NCBI GenBank assembly: GCA_023079485.1
Contig: CM041084.1
Coordinates: 119,272,467 to 119,336,466 of the forward strand
Length of the DNA stretch: 64,000 nt
Source of the DNA: Archilochus colubris
Lineage: Eukaryota > Chordata > Aves > Apodiformes > Trochilidae
Direction: 5' to 3'
Shown here: positions 37,201-49,240 of the stretch, one piece after another
Numbering within the stretch: the first letter of the stretch is position 1
How the letters are laid out: each line of letters starts with the position of its first letter
Notes under the pieces: model-generated
What the model was told of the DNA's origin: nothing
What the model saw: only the letters and a program-made list of their open reading frames with translations
Databases searched by the model: none
Translations under genes and position numbers: made by a program

Positions 37201-40200
37201 AGTTATGTTGTATTTTAAAGCAGATACATCTGTACAGGGGACCTTTTCTTAAACTGGTTTTACATGTCCCAGTTCAAAAGTGTTTGAAGAGCTGTCAGTC
37301 TGACAAAAAATGAGAGATCAGCTTCAAAATCTTGAGCTTTAAAAATATATTGTAAGTAGCTTTCTTAAAATAATTCTAATATAAAGAAAACTTTATTTTA
37401 ATGAGAAACATGTAAAAATGTGACAGGTTCTGGAACCATGAAATTCTTTCAGGAAAAGATGAAAGCAATACATAGCAAGTAAGTGTGGGACATATTGCAG
37501 TAGTGAGGGGCCTTTTAAATGCCTGATGAAGAGGTTTTAGGCCTTTATACATGAGGTTTAATATTACTTCAGAATTAGGTAGTATAATGAGAACTATTGG
37601 TAACTCTTAGATACATCATCCTCTGGATTTTCAAAGCCTTGCAAACTAAAAATGTGACTTCCTTTGTTTTTCTGAACCTCAGATGAATGTGTTTCAGCAT
37701 GTTTTCATTATATTGATTGTAGATTGTAGCAGTCTATATGGAAAATGGATATTTCAAGGAGGCTGCTGAAGTTCTTGAAAGGCTATTTACAGACTCGGAG
37801 TCAGATAAGGTAATAACTACCTTAACTTGCAGTTAGGTCTCATTTTCAGAGAAGAGGGGAACAGGTTCTTCCCAAAGCTGGCAAATGGTACCTGCGTGGC
37901 TTTTGTCCTCATTGCTGTCTGTGTTGTCACTTGCACACCCATGGCACTTATACACACAAAAGGAAATCTGTGATGGTGGACTGATAATGAAATAATGAGT
38001 GATTTGGGAAAGTAAAACCATTCCAACAGCAGTGGTTCTTCACTCTGGGCAGCATCAGTCCAAACTTAATTCCTTTTTCCAGCCCAAGTCAGGAGTGAGA
38101 TGTCACTACAGATTCTAGGTATTTGATACTGCTGTTTTCTCAGAGTAAAGAGACCATAAACATGCTGGTACAGATGGAGTAACTAATAACATCTGCTGAC
38201 ATTTTCTTAACTGTATGTCATCTCTGATTAGTGGAAGAATGGAAGCATCACAAGGAAGGAAAGCTTATTAGCATCTATAATATAGAGTAGGTATTATTAT
38301 GCCTCTATCTAGAAAAGATAATATGAAGATCAGGCAGCTTCCTTGTTTGATGTTGACTGAAATAATTCAGAAAGATGCAAATTCAAGTGCATGTTAATTA
38401 AATTAATAGTGCACATACTTGAAATTGCTGCAGTGGAGATAAGAGCAAAAGAAAGACTGCAGGCAAAAAGAAGGAAGGCAAAAAGTTGCATGTGTCTTCC
38501 TCTGGTACATTAGAATATATGTTCTATGTAAATAAGATGCACCTGTGTAACTCTGCTGTTCAGAAATGCTCTTTATTCAGATGTTCAGGAAGTATAGGCT
38601 GTGATAATAGCATTCAGATTCATTAGTGAGAATGCAGCCTGTACACAGAAGTTAATTCTTGGCTGTATCACTCTGTAAGATTCAGAGTTGTTGGTAGACA
38701 AAATGTGAAGTTGCAATTGTTAGTATTGATGTGTCTTTAATGCTAGTGTACTAAGCAGTCTTTTTCCTGAACACTGTAAACTCCTTTCAATAGCAGCCTT
38801 TCTTTTTGAAGCAGCAAATGAGAAAAGGAAAAGCAGGAATGAGCAGCCTTTTCTGGATGTTTTTGCTCCATTAACAACCCTGCTTTGTGTTATTTCTAAA
38901 GGGAGTGTAAATGAGAATCCTTAAAAAGTTACACTTGCCATTTACTAGGTAGCATGCCTAGTTAAGTTTAGAACCCTTTCAAACTGTAGCATGGAGTTTT
39001 ATATTCTTATTTAGAATACCATATAGTTATCTAGTTGAGGTATGTGTATATTGTGTTTATCATGGGTGCAAAGTTTTGTGTTGTATAAAGCTGTGCTTTT
39101 CTTAGCCTTTAAGGATGAAGCTGGCAACAGTAATTAAAAGCAAGGATCCATATGTTCCTCTTCTACAAAGCTTCAATTACAATCTTTTGATATGTAAAAT
39201 CAAGACTTACATTGAACTTTTCATGAAAGAAAATGAAAATAACTTCTTAATACAGGTATGTCAAAAGTATTTTACAAAATTTACTCCAAAGAAGGTTCTT
39301 GATAAAATTAAATAGGTTCATGCTTTCAATGGGGTTGGTGAGACAATGTTGTTGTTAGATGAGATGAAAAAGAAGCTTTATTTTCCTTTGGATTATCTTA
39401 TTAATGAAACATATTCAACTTTTTTTTTAGTAGAAAGTTGGTAGGATTAAAACTCCTCTAAAATATCTGTTGTGAATTTTTTTCCATAAATGTTTTTATT
39501 TGAAAAATAGGGGAAAAACATCATTAAAACAAGGTCTGCCATTAGTGTATATTTAAGAAAAATGGTTCTGTTCTGAGACTCTTTGAAGGATGAATGAAAG
39601 AAACATTAAATACATCACTTAAATCTATACGACTTCTCATACTAAATCTAAAACCTGTTAATTTGGCTAAAAGCTTTAGGACTGTCAGAGGAATTAGGAT
39701 CTAGAAGACTGTTATTGCTGTTTTCTTATAAATAAAAAAAAACCTCCATGCCCAAAAGTAATTTAAAATTGGCAAGAACAACATTCCTTCTGCAGTTCAG
39801 CTTCAGGAGGATTGTGAAGAATTTCTCTTATGTTTACTTCCTGTAAAAGAATATTGAATTACAAAAACACAAACATCTACAGGTAATAAGAGTAAATTTT
39901 AAATAAACAAACTTCAAGTTCCTCTGGGGTTTTCATTTTCTTACCAGAAAGAGAGATGAGAGAACTTACTCAATGCACCTTTTAATGGTTTCACTTGCTG
40001 TCACTTCTCAAGTTTAATTGTCAAGGCTCTTTCTTTGTATTTAAGAGGAGCTGTAGGGCAACTTGTCCTCACTTTGAAACTTGTTTTTTTTACCATCAGC
40101 TACTGTGACAGAGCCAGTATTTTGAAAACTTAAGAGCTGAAGGATGTAGTATCTTGGGTAGCTATGAAATTTGATGGTGAAACATTTTCTTCTGTGATTG

Positions 40201-43200
40201 GATATACTCTGTGACCACAGAATACTTTCTAGTATTTTCATGGCTGAATGAGTGAAATAGAGAATGTTTTTCCATTGTGTGACACTTATAAATGTTGAGA
40301 TTATTCAAGCAACTGTGAAGGACTAGTTAAGGTTTCAAGAAGGTTGAAAATTGGATAGATAACAGAAAATTAAGCAGCAGCAAAATCAGTCCCTGAAAGA
40401 AGGAATAAATGAAAAGCAGGAGCAATTGGCTAAGCAGAAAAATAATTAATATTGGGCTTGTAGTGAATTTTTCAGCTTCGATTCATTTTGATATTTGAGT
40501 GTTGCAAAACAGATCACCATTCAGGATGCATAGACAGTGTTGGATGGAATATGGTTGGCTCTGCTTAGTAGTAGTAGTCCACAACCAGAATTTTTTGTTG
40601 TTTTGGCAATAAGTGTATCTTCAGGTGCTAGAGAAGAAAGCTGATAGCAAAGTGGCAAGAATGACCTCATGTGGACTAAGTGGTTTAGTTTGGATTTGTT
40701 TTTTTAATAGGTGTTACTTGTCATAGCAAGTAGGTGGAAGAAACTGGAGGACAAATATAAATCTGATAATCATCTAGATACACTTTATAGAAGGATAATC
40801 TATTCCTTGCACCTCTTGGGAAAGAAGGAAGGAGAAATAATCTTAGTTTGTGACTAAAAGTTTAAGCAGAATGTTGCAAGATTATTCTGCTGATACAGGA
40901 AATATTACATCACGAGCCTGAAGTCTGCTTAAATGTATGTCTTTTGAAAGTGTTATAGATATTCTTGGTCTGGCCATGCTGTACAGAAAAAAATGAACTT
41001 GTGAAGCCTGCCAGTTTTCAGTTTTTAATCTAGTTATATAAAAAACAGACTCTGGAGTATTTAGATAGTATTTGCAGCCTTGATAGATTTTGAGTGAATA
41101 CACTGCAGTTGTTTTGAAATGGTTTATTTTAATGGTAGTGCCTGTGAATGTGTGCTGTGAAATCAGCCCTGTTAGTTCTCATAGCAAGTACACATATTAA
41201 TCTTGGTGTAACTACTATCTAAATAGTAGGCTGGCTTTAATTTTAAAGTATTGATTCCATTTTTCACAGGCAGCCATGAAAGAGGTAGAGTCTAAAGGAA
41301 TGAGAGCAAAAGCATTGGAAAACAAAACTCTGAATGTCAATGAAAATGACAGAAGTAATTTGGAAACAAAACAAAGGTTTGTATTGAGCATTATACTGCT
41401 GAGGGATGTGCTTGGACAGAAACTTGAAACTTGTAAAACTAAGAGTAGGTAGAAAGAAGGATGTGAAAATCCAAACTCCTGTCCAGTAGAAAATTAACTA
41501 CAACCCCACATCCTATTTTTAATTTTTGGCTTTTCTATGATTGTTACTCTTGGCATTCACATCAAATAGCTTGGCATTAGGTTTAAGGACTTGTTGAAGA
41601 TGCACATTTTTCGGTTTAAACAGCTGTCAGTCTTGTATAACAATAAAACCAGAAAGCCTTTTTCTTTCTATGCATGATTGAGTTCTTTTTAGTCCTGCCC
41701 TCCTAGTTTTAGGCTATAGGTCATATAGAAAACAAAGAAGATAAGGAGAGACAAGTAGTTTATTACTTTTTCCTTTTAGCTAAACATAAGATTCCTTTGA
41801 TGCAAGTGTTACAGAAGTAGTTATGGCTCTTCATGACTGGCAATGTCAACTCTCAGAACAATTAGACACTTTCCTAAGAAGTGCTGGAGGATTTTGAAGC
41901 CCAGTTTGTTCCCCTTCCTTTGACTTTATTTTGAAAAATACTAATATTCTAGTTTTATCACCACTGTTTTTCCATGTATAATAAATTGCAGTCCTTGGTC
42001 ACTGTAGAGCTCCTATTTCTGCTGGTTTATACTTGTAATACTTGACATTGTTTAGTTAAGGAAACTGACTGATGCAGACAGGGCAAAGTGGAAGAAAAAT
42101 CACAGGATTTTTTTAGCTCCTGACATAATTACATCAGGGACAGATGTGATGAAAGAGGTATGATTTTAAAAAACTGGATACAGTTCCTAGATTGTGGAGA
42201 AGTAAGATATGAAAATATAGATTTTAAGTGTCTTGGCTTTTTTTACTTAAATATGTAATGTTGTGTTTCTTCAGGTTATAGGAAGGCAAGGTAAGAAGGT
42301 TTTAAGAAGGAAGGAAGGAATTGCTTTACATGTGGAAGTTCCATGTTCTTTAAGGCCTTTCAGCATTGAGTCCTGAACAAATGGACAGAAGCAGATAGTG
42401 GTTTTGTGCCACTGTTTTTGTGTAGAAATCTTAGTTTCTTTCATTTAAATATTTTTTATTCATGTAAGTGGCAAGCTGCTGCCTAGGAAATTTTGGGGGG
42501 CTTCTTTTTTTTTTTAGGATTAGTGAAAATGAAACAAAGTATTACAAGTGAGTCACCTAGAGATATAAAAAAGCCTTCAGTAAGGCAAAAATTGTTGATG
42601 CTCTTGCTCTTGGTCATCAGCACTTAGTGGATGTATTTTTACTTAAGTTCTGTGTTCCTTGCAGGCCACATTCTGAATGGAATCAAAGAGCGAGAAATGT
42701 TCTTCAGAGTGAGTATTAGCTTATTTCTACACTTTCAAAACAAAGTAATGTCAAATTCTTCATGTCTGTCCTTAATAAAAGGGTTGGTGGTTTCATAACT
42801 GTTGTTCATTGTGAATGGACTAATATAAAAATTATGATTAAAAAAACCCTCCCAGTTGTATTTTCTGCACAAATGCAGATTTTTAGTTTGCTGCATTATA
42901 AAGTGGCTTGAGTTTCCCTGGCATCTCATTTTGCAATTCACTATTTTCTGTTTTGCTTGGGGTTTTGTTTGCTTTGTTTGCTTTACAATGTTTTTGGTAT
43001 TCTGTGCTGAAGAAAGCTGCCAGAGAAGTACTGAAACATGTCCCTTTCTGGCTTCAGAGCTGGATAACTTTGGGAGGGAGGAACTAATATGGTTGGCTGA
43101 TATGAAAATAAAACCATAGTCTAAAATGCAAAGTTAGGATGTTCATACATCTTCCTGATATTACTTTTTAAAATTTAAACATGAAATATATACATAAGTA

Positions 43201-46200
43201 GATTATGAAAACCAGTAGCACTCTGTTACCACAAAGAGATGATATTATAGCCTCTGCATGTGGCCTCATTTTACTTCGGTGGACAAACTCATAAGATGTC
43301 TTGAATGCTTGCCATGATTAGGACCCACCACATGTTATGTGGAAATTATGGAGCCTGTATAAAAAGTATCATATCTCTGATGGCTGCTAAGTTCCCATTC
43401 TCTTTATGTAAAATGAGAGAAGTATTTGTAGTAGAAATATTTTTACCAATATGAAATAATTTTTCTTTATCATGTAGCAATTTTTACCCAGTTGTTTAAA
43501 ATACAGTTCTGTGAGCTATACAGTTCTGTGAGCTCTACTGTATAGAAAATAGTGGCTTTTGAACAGATTTTTTGAGTCCTTGGTCTAAGGTGAGATTCAT
43601 GTGAATGTGTATATATAAATATACTAATCTACAAGCAGACACTGATATTTTTCCATTCTGTGAAAGCATGTCAAAATACTGTACATTCTTAAATGGTGGA
43701 AAGCAGAACTGCTGCCTTAATGGTGACTCCTCATTGGTTTGAATGTATATGAATTTTCTTCTAGGTCTTAACAACTTGCAAAATATGGAGAAACCAGCTG
43801 ATGCTTGGGCTTGTGGCCGAAAAAGACAGGTTTGTACCCATTGCCTATTCTAAATGGAAATAAAATAAGTTTACCTAGATTTCTGCCCCCACCCTCCATT
43901 TGCCTCTGCCTCCAAAAAGGCTGGGTTGAAGATTCCTTACATTATTCAAGCTGTACTACAGCTCTGAGACTGGATTTTAATTCCTAATTCCTGTCTCAAA
44001 TATTCCTGCTAATGCTCAGGAGCCTTTCATTTGTTGAAAGAAACTGTTAATAAAGCTTAGCCTGAGTCTTTTAAAACATGATGATTAAAAAAAATTCCCC
44101 CTGTTTGGATTAAAGAATTCAGGATGTCATTTGCCCCCAAGAGTTTTGGGCAAACTTCAAAGGCTTTTTTGTTCTCTCACTTAAAAGGCTAGAGATTTAC
44201 CAATTTTATAATTCAATATTTGTTAATTTGAGGTGAAAACATATATAGTATAAAATGACTTTAGTTTTTATAAACCAAATAATAAGACCTTCTTAAAATG
44301 CTACATTGTCTTCATGGGAAAGCCTACTACATTGAATGACTTTAAAATAATTCTACTATGTTCTCTAATACTAGAAGTTCCTATTAGTGGGAAGTACAGA
44401 AGTCTGTGCCCTAATAGAAGAGAGTTTGAAGTTGATTTGATCATGGGGTATACTGTTACAAACTGATTTTTGTGCAAAGCCAGAGTTCTTCAGTTATCAT
44501 GATAAACACTTATGCATTAAATTATAATTAAATAAATGTATTTCCATTGACCTCCTACTAAGAATATCTCTTATAAAGCAGTATGGAGTCTTTTTCTTTA
44601 GCTAACAGTGGAAGTTATCAACATATGTCCATTTCAGTGTGAGCTGTTTAGTTTGGCTTTTTTTTTTTTTTTGAGATTGATTGTGATGTTTAATTTTTCA
44701 TATAATGGTGAAGGACAAACCTGCTTGTTTTTTTCAAACTGTTCTTGAGGAGAGTTGTATTCATTTCCAGCTCTGCAAGCATTTTTATGGCATTTTTAGT
44801 ACTGGTTGAGTCTTCAGTTGTATCCTTATGAAAGGTCCTAATGAGAGCTGTTGTTGAGATAGGGTACCACATCTATGCTTGAAGATGGTGTTTCCTGCTA
44901 CATACAGTTTTTCACTTTCTCACAAATCTCACACATGGTTAAATCACTGAGAGCCTCCTTAGAAGCTGCAAATACAATAGTGCCTTGGAAAATAAATCAG
45001 TAATTACTGTATTTGCTTGTTGTCTTCAAAAACGTAGTAAATCACTTTAGTCCAGCTTACACTTGGATGTGTACATTACCAGCCAGTTGCTGGTAAGCAT
45101 GTACATTTCCATCAATCCTTTTTCAACAACAAAATTTAAACTAACTGGACAACAGCTGACACAGAGCTAATGACAGCTTTATATTAACTTATTTTCATAC
45201 GTAGTCTACTATGGGGCAGCTGCAAGAACTGTGTCCAGGTATGCACACATCTTGCTAGAAAAAAAAAAAATGGATGAGCCTAATTTTCTTACTATAGTTC
45301 AACTTAAATTGAAATGTAGAGTCTGAGTTTGTAGAAAACTAGATCCATTAGCAGCAAAGAATTCATTGAAAAATTTATAAAAACTTTGATTTAAAAGCAG
45401 AACAATGTTTATTTAAACACTTAGGAAAGTAGGCAATTGCTGTCTGTGATATTTATGCCATACTCCCTGCCAGTGGAACCTCTTATAAATACTATGTAGA
45501 AAGCAAATTATATTGGCCTCTTAAACAATAAATCTGCTTCTCTGCTTAATAATCTGGGTTATAAAATTGTCTGCATGCATGAAAGAATGCAGTGAATGTC
45601 AGAGCTGTTGACTTCTAGAACTTCCTTTTTCCATGTAGTTCTTCTTTCAATGTCAGCATTGTTTGCTCTTGTTTTGTAAATGACATTTCATTGCAATGGT
45701 TCAGTGCCCATTTTCAGCCTTTCACTGCTGTGTTCCCAGTTAGCTGTGTACAACAGTCTGCAGTGCTATTCAAGGGAAGTGGACATGATTTTCTCATTCC
45801 TAATTTAGGGGATGCAAGTGTCACAGAATTTAGGGAACGATTTGTACTCAATATTCCTATCCTCTGCGTGTGTGGTGAGTTCTATGATTTTCTACAATCT
45901 GACTGGCAGTTTAATTTAAAGAATGTGTCTGAAAACCTGGGTGTTCAGAGTTTAGTCAGACTCGTATGGAAAAAAAAAACCCAAAACCTACCATATATTT
46001 AAATTTGGAGGAGAAAAAAATAAAAATCAGAGCATAGCCCCAGAACACACAGTCAGAGGAAGATGGTTTACTAGAGCAGAACTGATTCTAAGGAATAACA
46101 AGATCTTTAGATACATTGTGGCATGTCTACATTGTCTGTCTGGCAAAGTCAGGCTTGCTCTGCCAGTGTTCTGAGCTAGCCAAAAGTCACATAGCTCAGG

Positions 46201-48925
46201 ACTAGGCACTGTGATTATGTTAGCTCAGGCAGAGTGCTGCATTATGTCCACTCTCTCCCAGTCTGGGTAGCTTGTAACAGTGCTGGAGGCTATGTGACTG
46301 CCTGGGCCTAAGCAAAAAACAACCCTTTTAACAGCAAATGTAATTAATCATTGCAACAAGTAACAAGAGTTGTAATTGTCTCTGTTCCTGGAAGTATTTG
46401 AATTATCTGGTGCTGCAGGTCAAGCGTAACTGTGTAACCTGAATAAAGATTTTATTTAGGAGAGTTTTCTGGCATGCTCTGAAATGAGATGAACTAGATA
46501 GTTCCAGTGGTATCTCTGGCCTTTAATAATAGTAAAAAAAAAAACCCCTCCACATTCACCTCTAATGTTACAAAAATCTTTGGAACAGGAAGTATTGGAA
46601 AAAGGAAGTATTTTTGATAAAGAGTAGAATGGAGAAGTTTTTATCTGCTTAGAAACACAGCTGAACTACTGCTCTCAGTTCTTTCTGCTTAGTGAAGCTG
46701 ATGAGTGGTCACAGTCTTTTGAAGAGGCACTGCTCATTGCATTAAGCTGGAGTAAGTCCAGCTTTCAGATGTGAAATTTGATCTTCACATACCTGAGCTT
46801 GCACTTTGTGTAGATGCCAAATTTTTCCTTGTTGTGGAATAACCAGAATACAGTTTTGACCAGTCTGAATATTGTCTAACCTCCTTCCCCACCCAGAGTC
46901 ATCCACCACCCTGTCTTTCACTTTTGCATGAAAGGCGTGCAGAATGTCACTCAGAATTGTCACCTAGCCCATCCCTGGTGCCTTAATTGTTGTTGCTCTT
47001 AAGAGCAGAATTTTACCAGGACCCACAGGAAAAACAAAAAAGCTTTATCTAAGCATCCTTGAACACATAGACCCCTTGTACTATGGTCAATCACATTGGC
47101 TGCCCCTAGGTTGTGCTGCCTAGCCACTTGTTGCACAGAAGCAATGGGACAGTATGCATTTGTCTAATGATGGGAGCTACAAGATTTACATTTCCAATGC
47201 CTACATTATTTGCAGAGTTAAGTGGTGTTTATTCCCCTGGAATTCAGATTTCCTTTGTCCTACTTAGTTCTCCTATGGCTCTATCAAGTTTTAATTTCTG
47301 TAAATTGAGGCTACTTCTCTGCAGCTTCATTTCCCTTTATTGCCAATTCTCTACCATTTTGAAAATGTGAAGGTCAGCAATAGCCTAATTCTCTCTAGAT
47401 CCCTTCTGCTTTACAGAAAACACCATTTATCCATTTGATAGTGGGGAATTACCTGTTATTTACAGGAGGAGGTGTTGCACATACTCTGGTGAACCTCTTT
47501 TCATCCCATGAACTACAAGTTCTTGGCCTTTGGCACCAGACATTTACACTTCTTGTTCTTTTCTAAAGTTTTATAGAATTTTTTTTCTTCCAGTACAGTT
47601 ATTCTGATTAACCTGAGGATTTATTAACACCTAATCCCCTTTGGGAGCCCCCATAAGGCTCTACTGGTGTGGTTATAAAATTATCACTCTAGGCAAATCA
47701 GTGAAGGTTGGTACACTATCACAGAAGGATTATATACATTTAATCCTGGGGATAATTGCAATTCTACTCACTCCTGCTGGCTACAGAACTATTAAGGGAT
47801 GTTAGAATTGTAGGATGATAGAATTGTTTTGGTTGGAATAGTTCCTTAAGATCAAGTCCATCTGTCAACCCAGCACTGCCAAGTCCAACACAAAACCATG
47901 TACCTAAGCACCACATCTACAGCCTTTTAATGCCTCCAGGGATGCTGACTTCAACCACATCCCTGGGCAGCCTGTTTCAGTCCTTGACAGCCCTTTTGGT
48001 GAAACATTTTCTTCTAATATCCAGTGTAAACCGTCCTTGGCACAACATGAGGCCATTTCTTGTTCTATTGCTTGATACTAGGGAGAAGTGACTGACATCC
48101 ACATTGCTACAGCCTTCTTTCAGACAGCTGTAGAGGGCAATAAGGTCTCCCCTCAGCCTCCTTCTCTCCAGGCTAAACAACTCCAGTTCCTTCACCTGTT
48201 CCTCGTGAGACTTGTGCTCTAGACCCAGTCTGAAGCAGCAGTCTCCTCCAGCAGCCCAAGATGCTCCTTCCTAGCTGGAGCCTAGCCCAGGGACCCAGCT
48301 CAGGCTGGGTGACACAGTTGCTGCTTTCCTGTTTTGAAGGGTTACCCAGTAGCAAAGCTAAGCACAAATTCCAGACACACAGACTGCTGTGGACAAGGTA
48401 CTGCCCTCAACAACACCTGCATGCAGAACACACGTAAGACATAAACACAGGTAGCCAAGTCCCCTCCTCTGTCTCATAGAGGTTATAGTTCATTGGTGAA
48501 AGCACAGGGTTTTTTCTTCCTTTAACTTGTGAAATGGGAAGCATATGGTTCTGGTTCCAGGTGATTTCTGAGTATGTAGCCTTTTTTTTTAATTGCATTT
48601 AGTGTCAAGTTATGGTGCTCAAAAGAAACCAAAATGACCCTACTGACCCTCAGACATCTGAGCTCTATAATAACTAGAGCAGTGCTGAAGAACTTGCTTT
48701 GGTATTTTCTTACATTAATACCTTTCTCATTTCATATATCTGGTATTTTCTCTGTTCTTCCCCTAGCGATGGACTTATAAAGAAGATTTGCAACTGAAAT
48801 CAGGAGTAAGGGAGTTTGGAGTGGGTAACTGGGCTAAAATTTTGCTCCATGGTGACTTCAACAACCGAACCAGTGTCATGTTAAAAGACCGGTGGAGAAC
48901 ACTGTGCAGGATTGAACAAGACTAA
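31017..48925 (+). CDS. TERF1: TERF1 gene: telomeric repeat-binding factor 1 (TRF1), 10 coding exons
   Basis: TRF1 is the shelterin subunit that binds double-stranded TTAGGG repeats as a homodimer and recruits TIN2. Joining 31017-31272, 34739-34834, 36960-37090, 37723-37809, 39106-39255, 41270-41376, 42518-42547, 42665-42708, 43765-43829 and 48767-48925 gives 1125 nt, or 374 residues plus stop. Every junction is GT-AG with matching phase. The TRFH dimerisation domain spans about residues 45-240 ([54 protein letters not shown]). A short linker runs from 241 to about 317, then the Myb/telobox domain covers about 318-370. Residues matching human base contacts R380, V418, D422 and R425 are R321, V359, D363 and R366. 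The human acidic N-terminus (439-residue protein) is replaced by a short Ala/Gly/Met/Ser segment. The TERF1 call over TERF2 rests on the TRFH sequence, Myb sequence and synteny. Confidence 0.96.
31273..34738 (+). other. TERF1: TERF1 intron 1
   Basis: A 3.5 kb intron. It contains a (TA)11 microsatellite at 31422-31443 and no recognised gene or CR1. It ends in a good acceptor (CTTTTCCAG). Confidence 0.85.
31422..31443. repeat. (TA)n microsatellite
   Basis: Eleven uninterrupted TA dinucleotides, 150 bp after the exon 1 donor. Probably length-polymorphic. Confidence 0.95.
34739..34834 (+). CDS. TERF1: TERF1 exon 2 (TRFH)
   Basis: 96 nt, phase 1 to phase 1. It completes A86 and encodes 87-117, ending [19 protein letters not shown], parallel to human LRTIYICQFLTRIAAGKTL. 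Acceptor TTTTCCAG, donor CTTG|GTAAAT. Confidence 0.95.
34835..36959 (+). other. TERF1: TERF1 intron 2
   Basis: A 2.1 kb AT-rich intron. It holds a poly-T run at 36711-36738. A 107-codon antisense open frame at 35159-35482 has no recognisable domain and is not called. Confidence 0.85.
36960..37090 (+). CDS. TERF1: TERF1 exon 3 (TRFH, TIN2-docking region)
   Basis: 131 nt, phase 1 to phase 0. Encodes residues 118 (split) to 161, including [15 protein letters not shown] and [13 protein letters not shown]. The Phe in HFEND corresponds to the human TRF1 Phe (F142 region) that docks the TIN2 FxLxP motif. Acceptor CTTCAAG, donor CAG|GTCTGT. Confidence 0.95.
37091..37722 (+). other. TERF1: TERF1 intron 3
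   Basis: A 632-bp intron with no further features seen. Confidence 0.9.
37723..37809 (+). CDS. TERF1: TERF1 exon 4 (TRFH)
   Basis: 87 nt, phase 0 to 0, 29 residues (162-190): [20 protein letters not shown] and following, matching human AIAVCMENGNFKEAEEVFER. Acceptor GATTGTAG, donor AAG|GTAATA. Confidence 0.95.
37810..39105 (+). other. TERF1: TERF1 intron 4
   Basis: A 1.3 kb AT-rich intron without other features. Confidence 0.9.
39106..39255 (+). CDS. TERF1: TERF1 exon 5 (end of TRFH)
   Basis: 150 nt, phase 0 to 0, 50 residues (191-240). It aligns with the human stretch from PFKSKLLMIISQKD to LSEKSSTFLM and carries the last TRFH helices. Acceptor TTTTCTTAG, donor CAG|GTATGT. Confidence 0.95.
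39256..41269 (+). other. TERF1: TERF1 intron 5
   Basis: A 2.0 kb AT-rich intron; no mobile element recognised. Confidence 0.9.
41270..41376 (+). CDS. TERF1: TERF1 exon 6 (linker)
   Basis: 107 nt, phase 0 to 2, residues 241-275 plus two bases. It starts [18 protein letters not shown], comparable to human KAAAKVVESKRTRTITSQ, and becomes polar and Asn/Glu rich. Acceptor TTTTTCACAG, donor AAAG|GTTTGT. Confidence 0.93.
41377..42517 (+). other. TERF1: TERF1 intron 6
   Basis: A 1.1 kb AT-rich intron ending in an uninterrupted T tract (13 T) before AG. Confidence 0.9.
42518..42547 (+). CDS. TERF1: TERF1 exon 7, 30-nt micro-exon (linker)
   Basis: Between a strong acceptor (T13 AG) and a consensus donor (CAA|GTGAGT) lie 30 nt that keep phase 2 on both sides. 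It encodes R276 (split), ISENETKYY and the first two bases of K286. Because its length is a multiple of three, it can be skipped without frameshift. Human exon 7 (60 nt, skipped in the Pin2 isoform) occupies the equivalent place. Confidence 0.8.
42665..42708 (+). CDS. TERF1: TERF1 exon 8 (linker)
   Basis: 44 nt, phase 2 to phase 1, encoding [14 protein letters not shown] (287-300) plus one base. Acceptor TTCCTTGCAG, donor CAGA|GTGAGT. The preceding intron (42548-42664) is only 117 bp. Confidence 0.85.
42709..43764 (+). other. TERF1: TERF1 intron 8
   Basis: A 1.06 kb intron. It contains a 17-bp tandem duplication (TACAGTTCTGTGAGCTA) at 43502-43535. Confidence 0.9.
43765..43829 (+). CDS. TERF1: TERF1 exon 9 (linker, start of Myb arm)
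   Basis: 65 nt, phase 1 to 0, residues 301-322. It ends CGRKRQ, equivalent to human RARKRQ, whose second Arg of KR (R380) inserts into the DNA minor groove. The basic run may also act as a nuclear localisation signal. Acceptor TTTTCTTCTAG, donor CAG|GTTTGT. Confidence 0.93.
43830..48766 (+). other. TERF1: TERF1 intron 9
   Basis: A 4.9 kb intron, the longest of the gene. It contains an antisense CR1 fragment at 47806-48232. The stretch 48233-48450 is somewhat GC-richer than its surroundings and unassigned. It ends CTGTTCTTCCCCTAG. Confidence 0.9.
47806..48232 (-). mobile_element. CR1 LINE 3' end, antisense in TERF1 intron 9 (copy E)
   Basis: On the minus strand this encodes [27 protein letters not shown] and [20 protein letters not shown], the CR1 C-terminal ORF. 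It is followed by a diverged 3' UTR and a degraded tail (ATTCTATCATCCTACAATTC). It is clearly older than copies A and D. Confidence 0.9.
48767..48925 (+). CDS. TERF1: TERF1 exon 10 (Myb/telobox DNA-binding domain, stop)
   Basis: 159 nt: 52 residues (323-374) and [41 protein letters not shown] and KDRWRTL form the three-helix Myb fold and telobox. The recognition-helix residues V359, D363 and R366 match human V418, D422 and R425. The protein ends CRIEQD, shorter than the human tail. Confidence 0.97.
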   Translation, partial: RWTYKEDLQLKSGVREFGVGNWAKILLHGDFNNRTSVMLKDRWRTLCRIEQD

Positions 48926-49240
48926 TTTGGACTACAGGAATCAACTCTTCTTGACAGGTCCCTACATAAGGACATAGTCTGGCTTTTCCAGAATAATAAC
49001 TTATTTATCTCAGTATCCAGCAGAGTGTCCATCCTAAAACATGAAACAGAGTAGTAATGGGTGTAAAATGTTCATGTAAGCTCACTTGCTTGGGTACTGA
49101 TGACTGAAATGTAAAGCCTGGCTTTTTATCCACACACAATAGATGACCTAATTTCTGAAATGTGAAAACACTTGGAAGTGGTTTAAGAAATATCATTATG
49201 TACATAGTATATGAGTAATAAATGACTGGCAACATGCTTA
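48926..49240 (+). other. TERF1: TERF1 3' UTR (minimum extent)
   Basis: Non-coding sequence after the TAA up to just past the AATAAA at 49217-49222. Longer forms, to hexamers near 50135, are possible. Confidence 0.6.
49217..49222 (+). terminator. TERF1: TERF1 polyadenylation signal AATAAA
   Basis: Canonical hexamer about 290 nt after the stop, followed about 45 nt later by a GT-rich stretch (AGTGTTGTGTATTTTT). A further hexamer at 50135-50140 could be a distal site. Confidence 0.65.
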
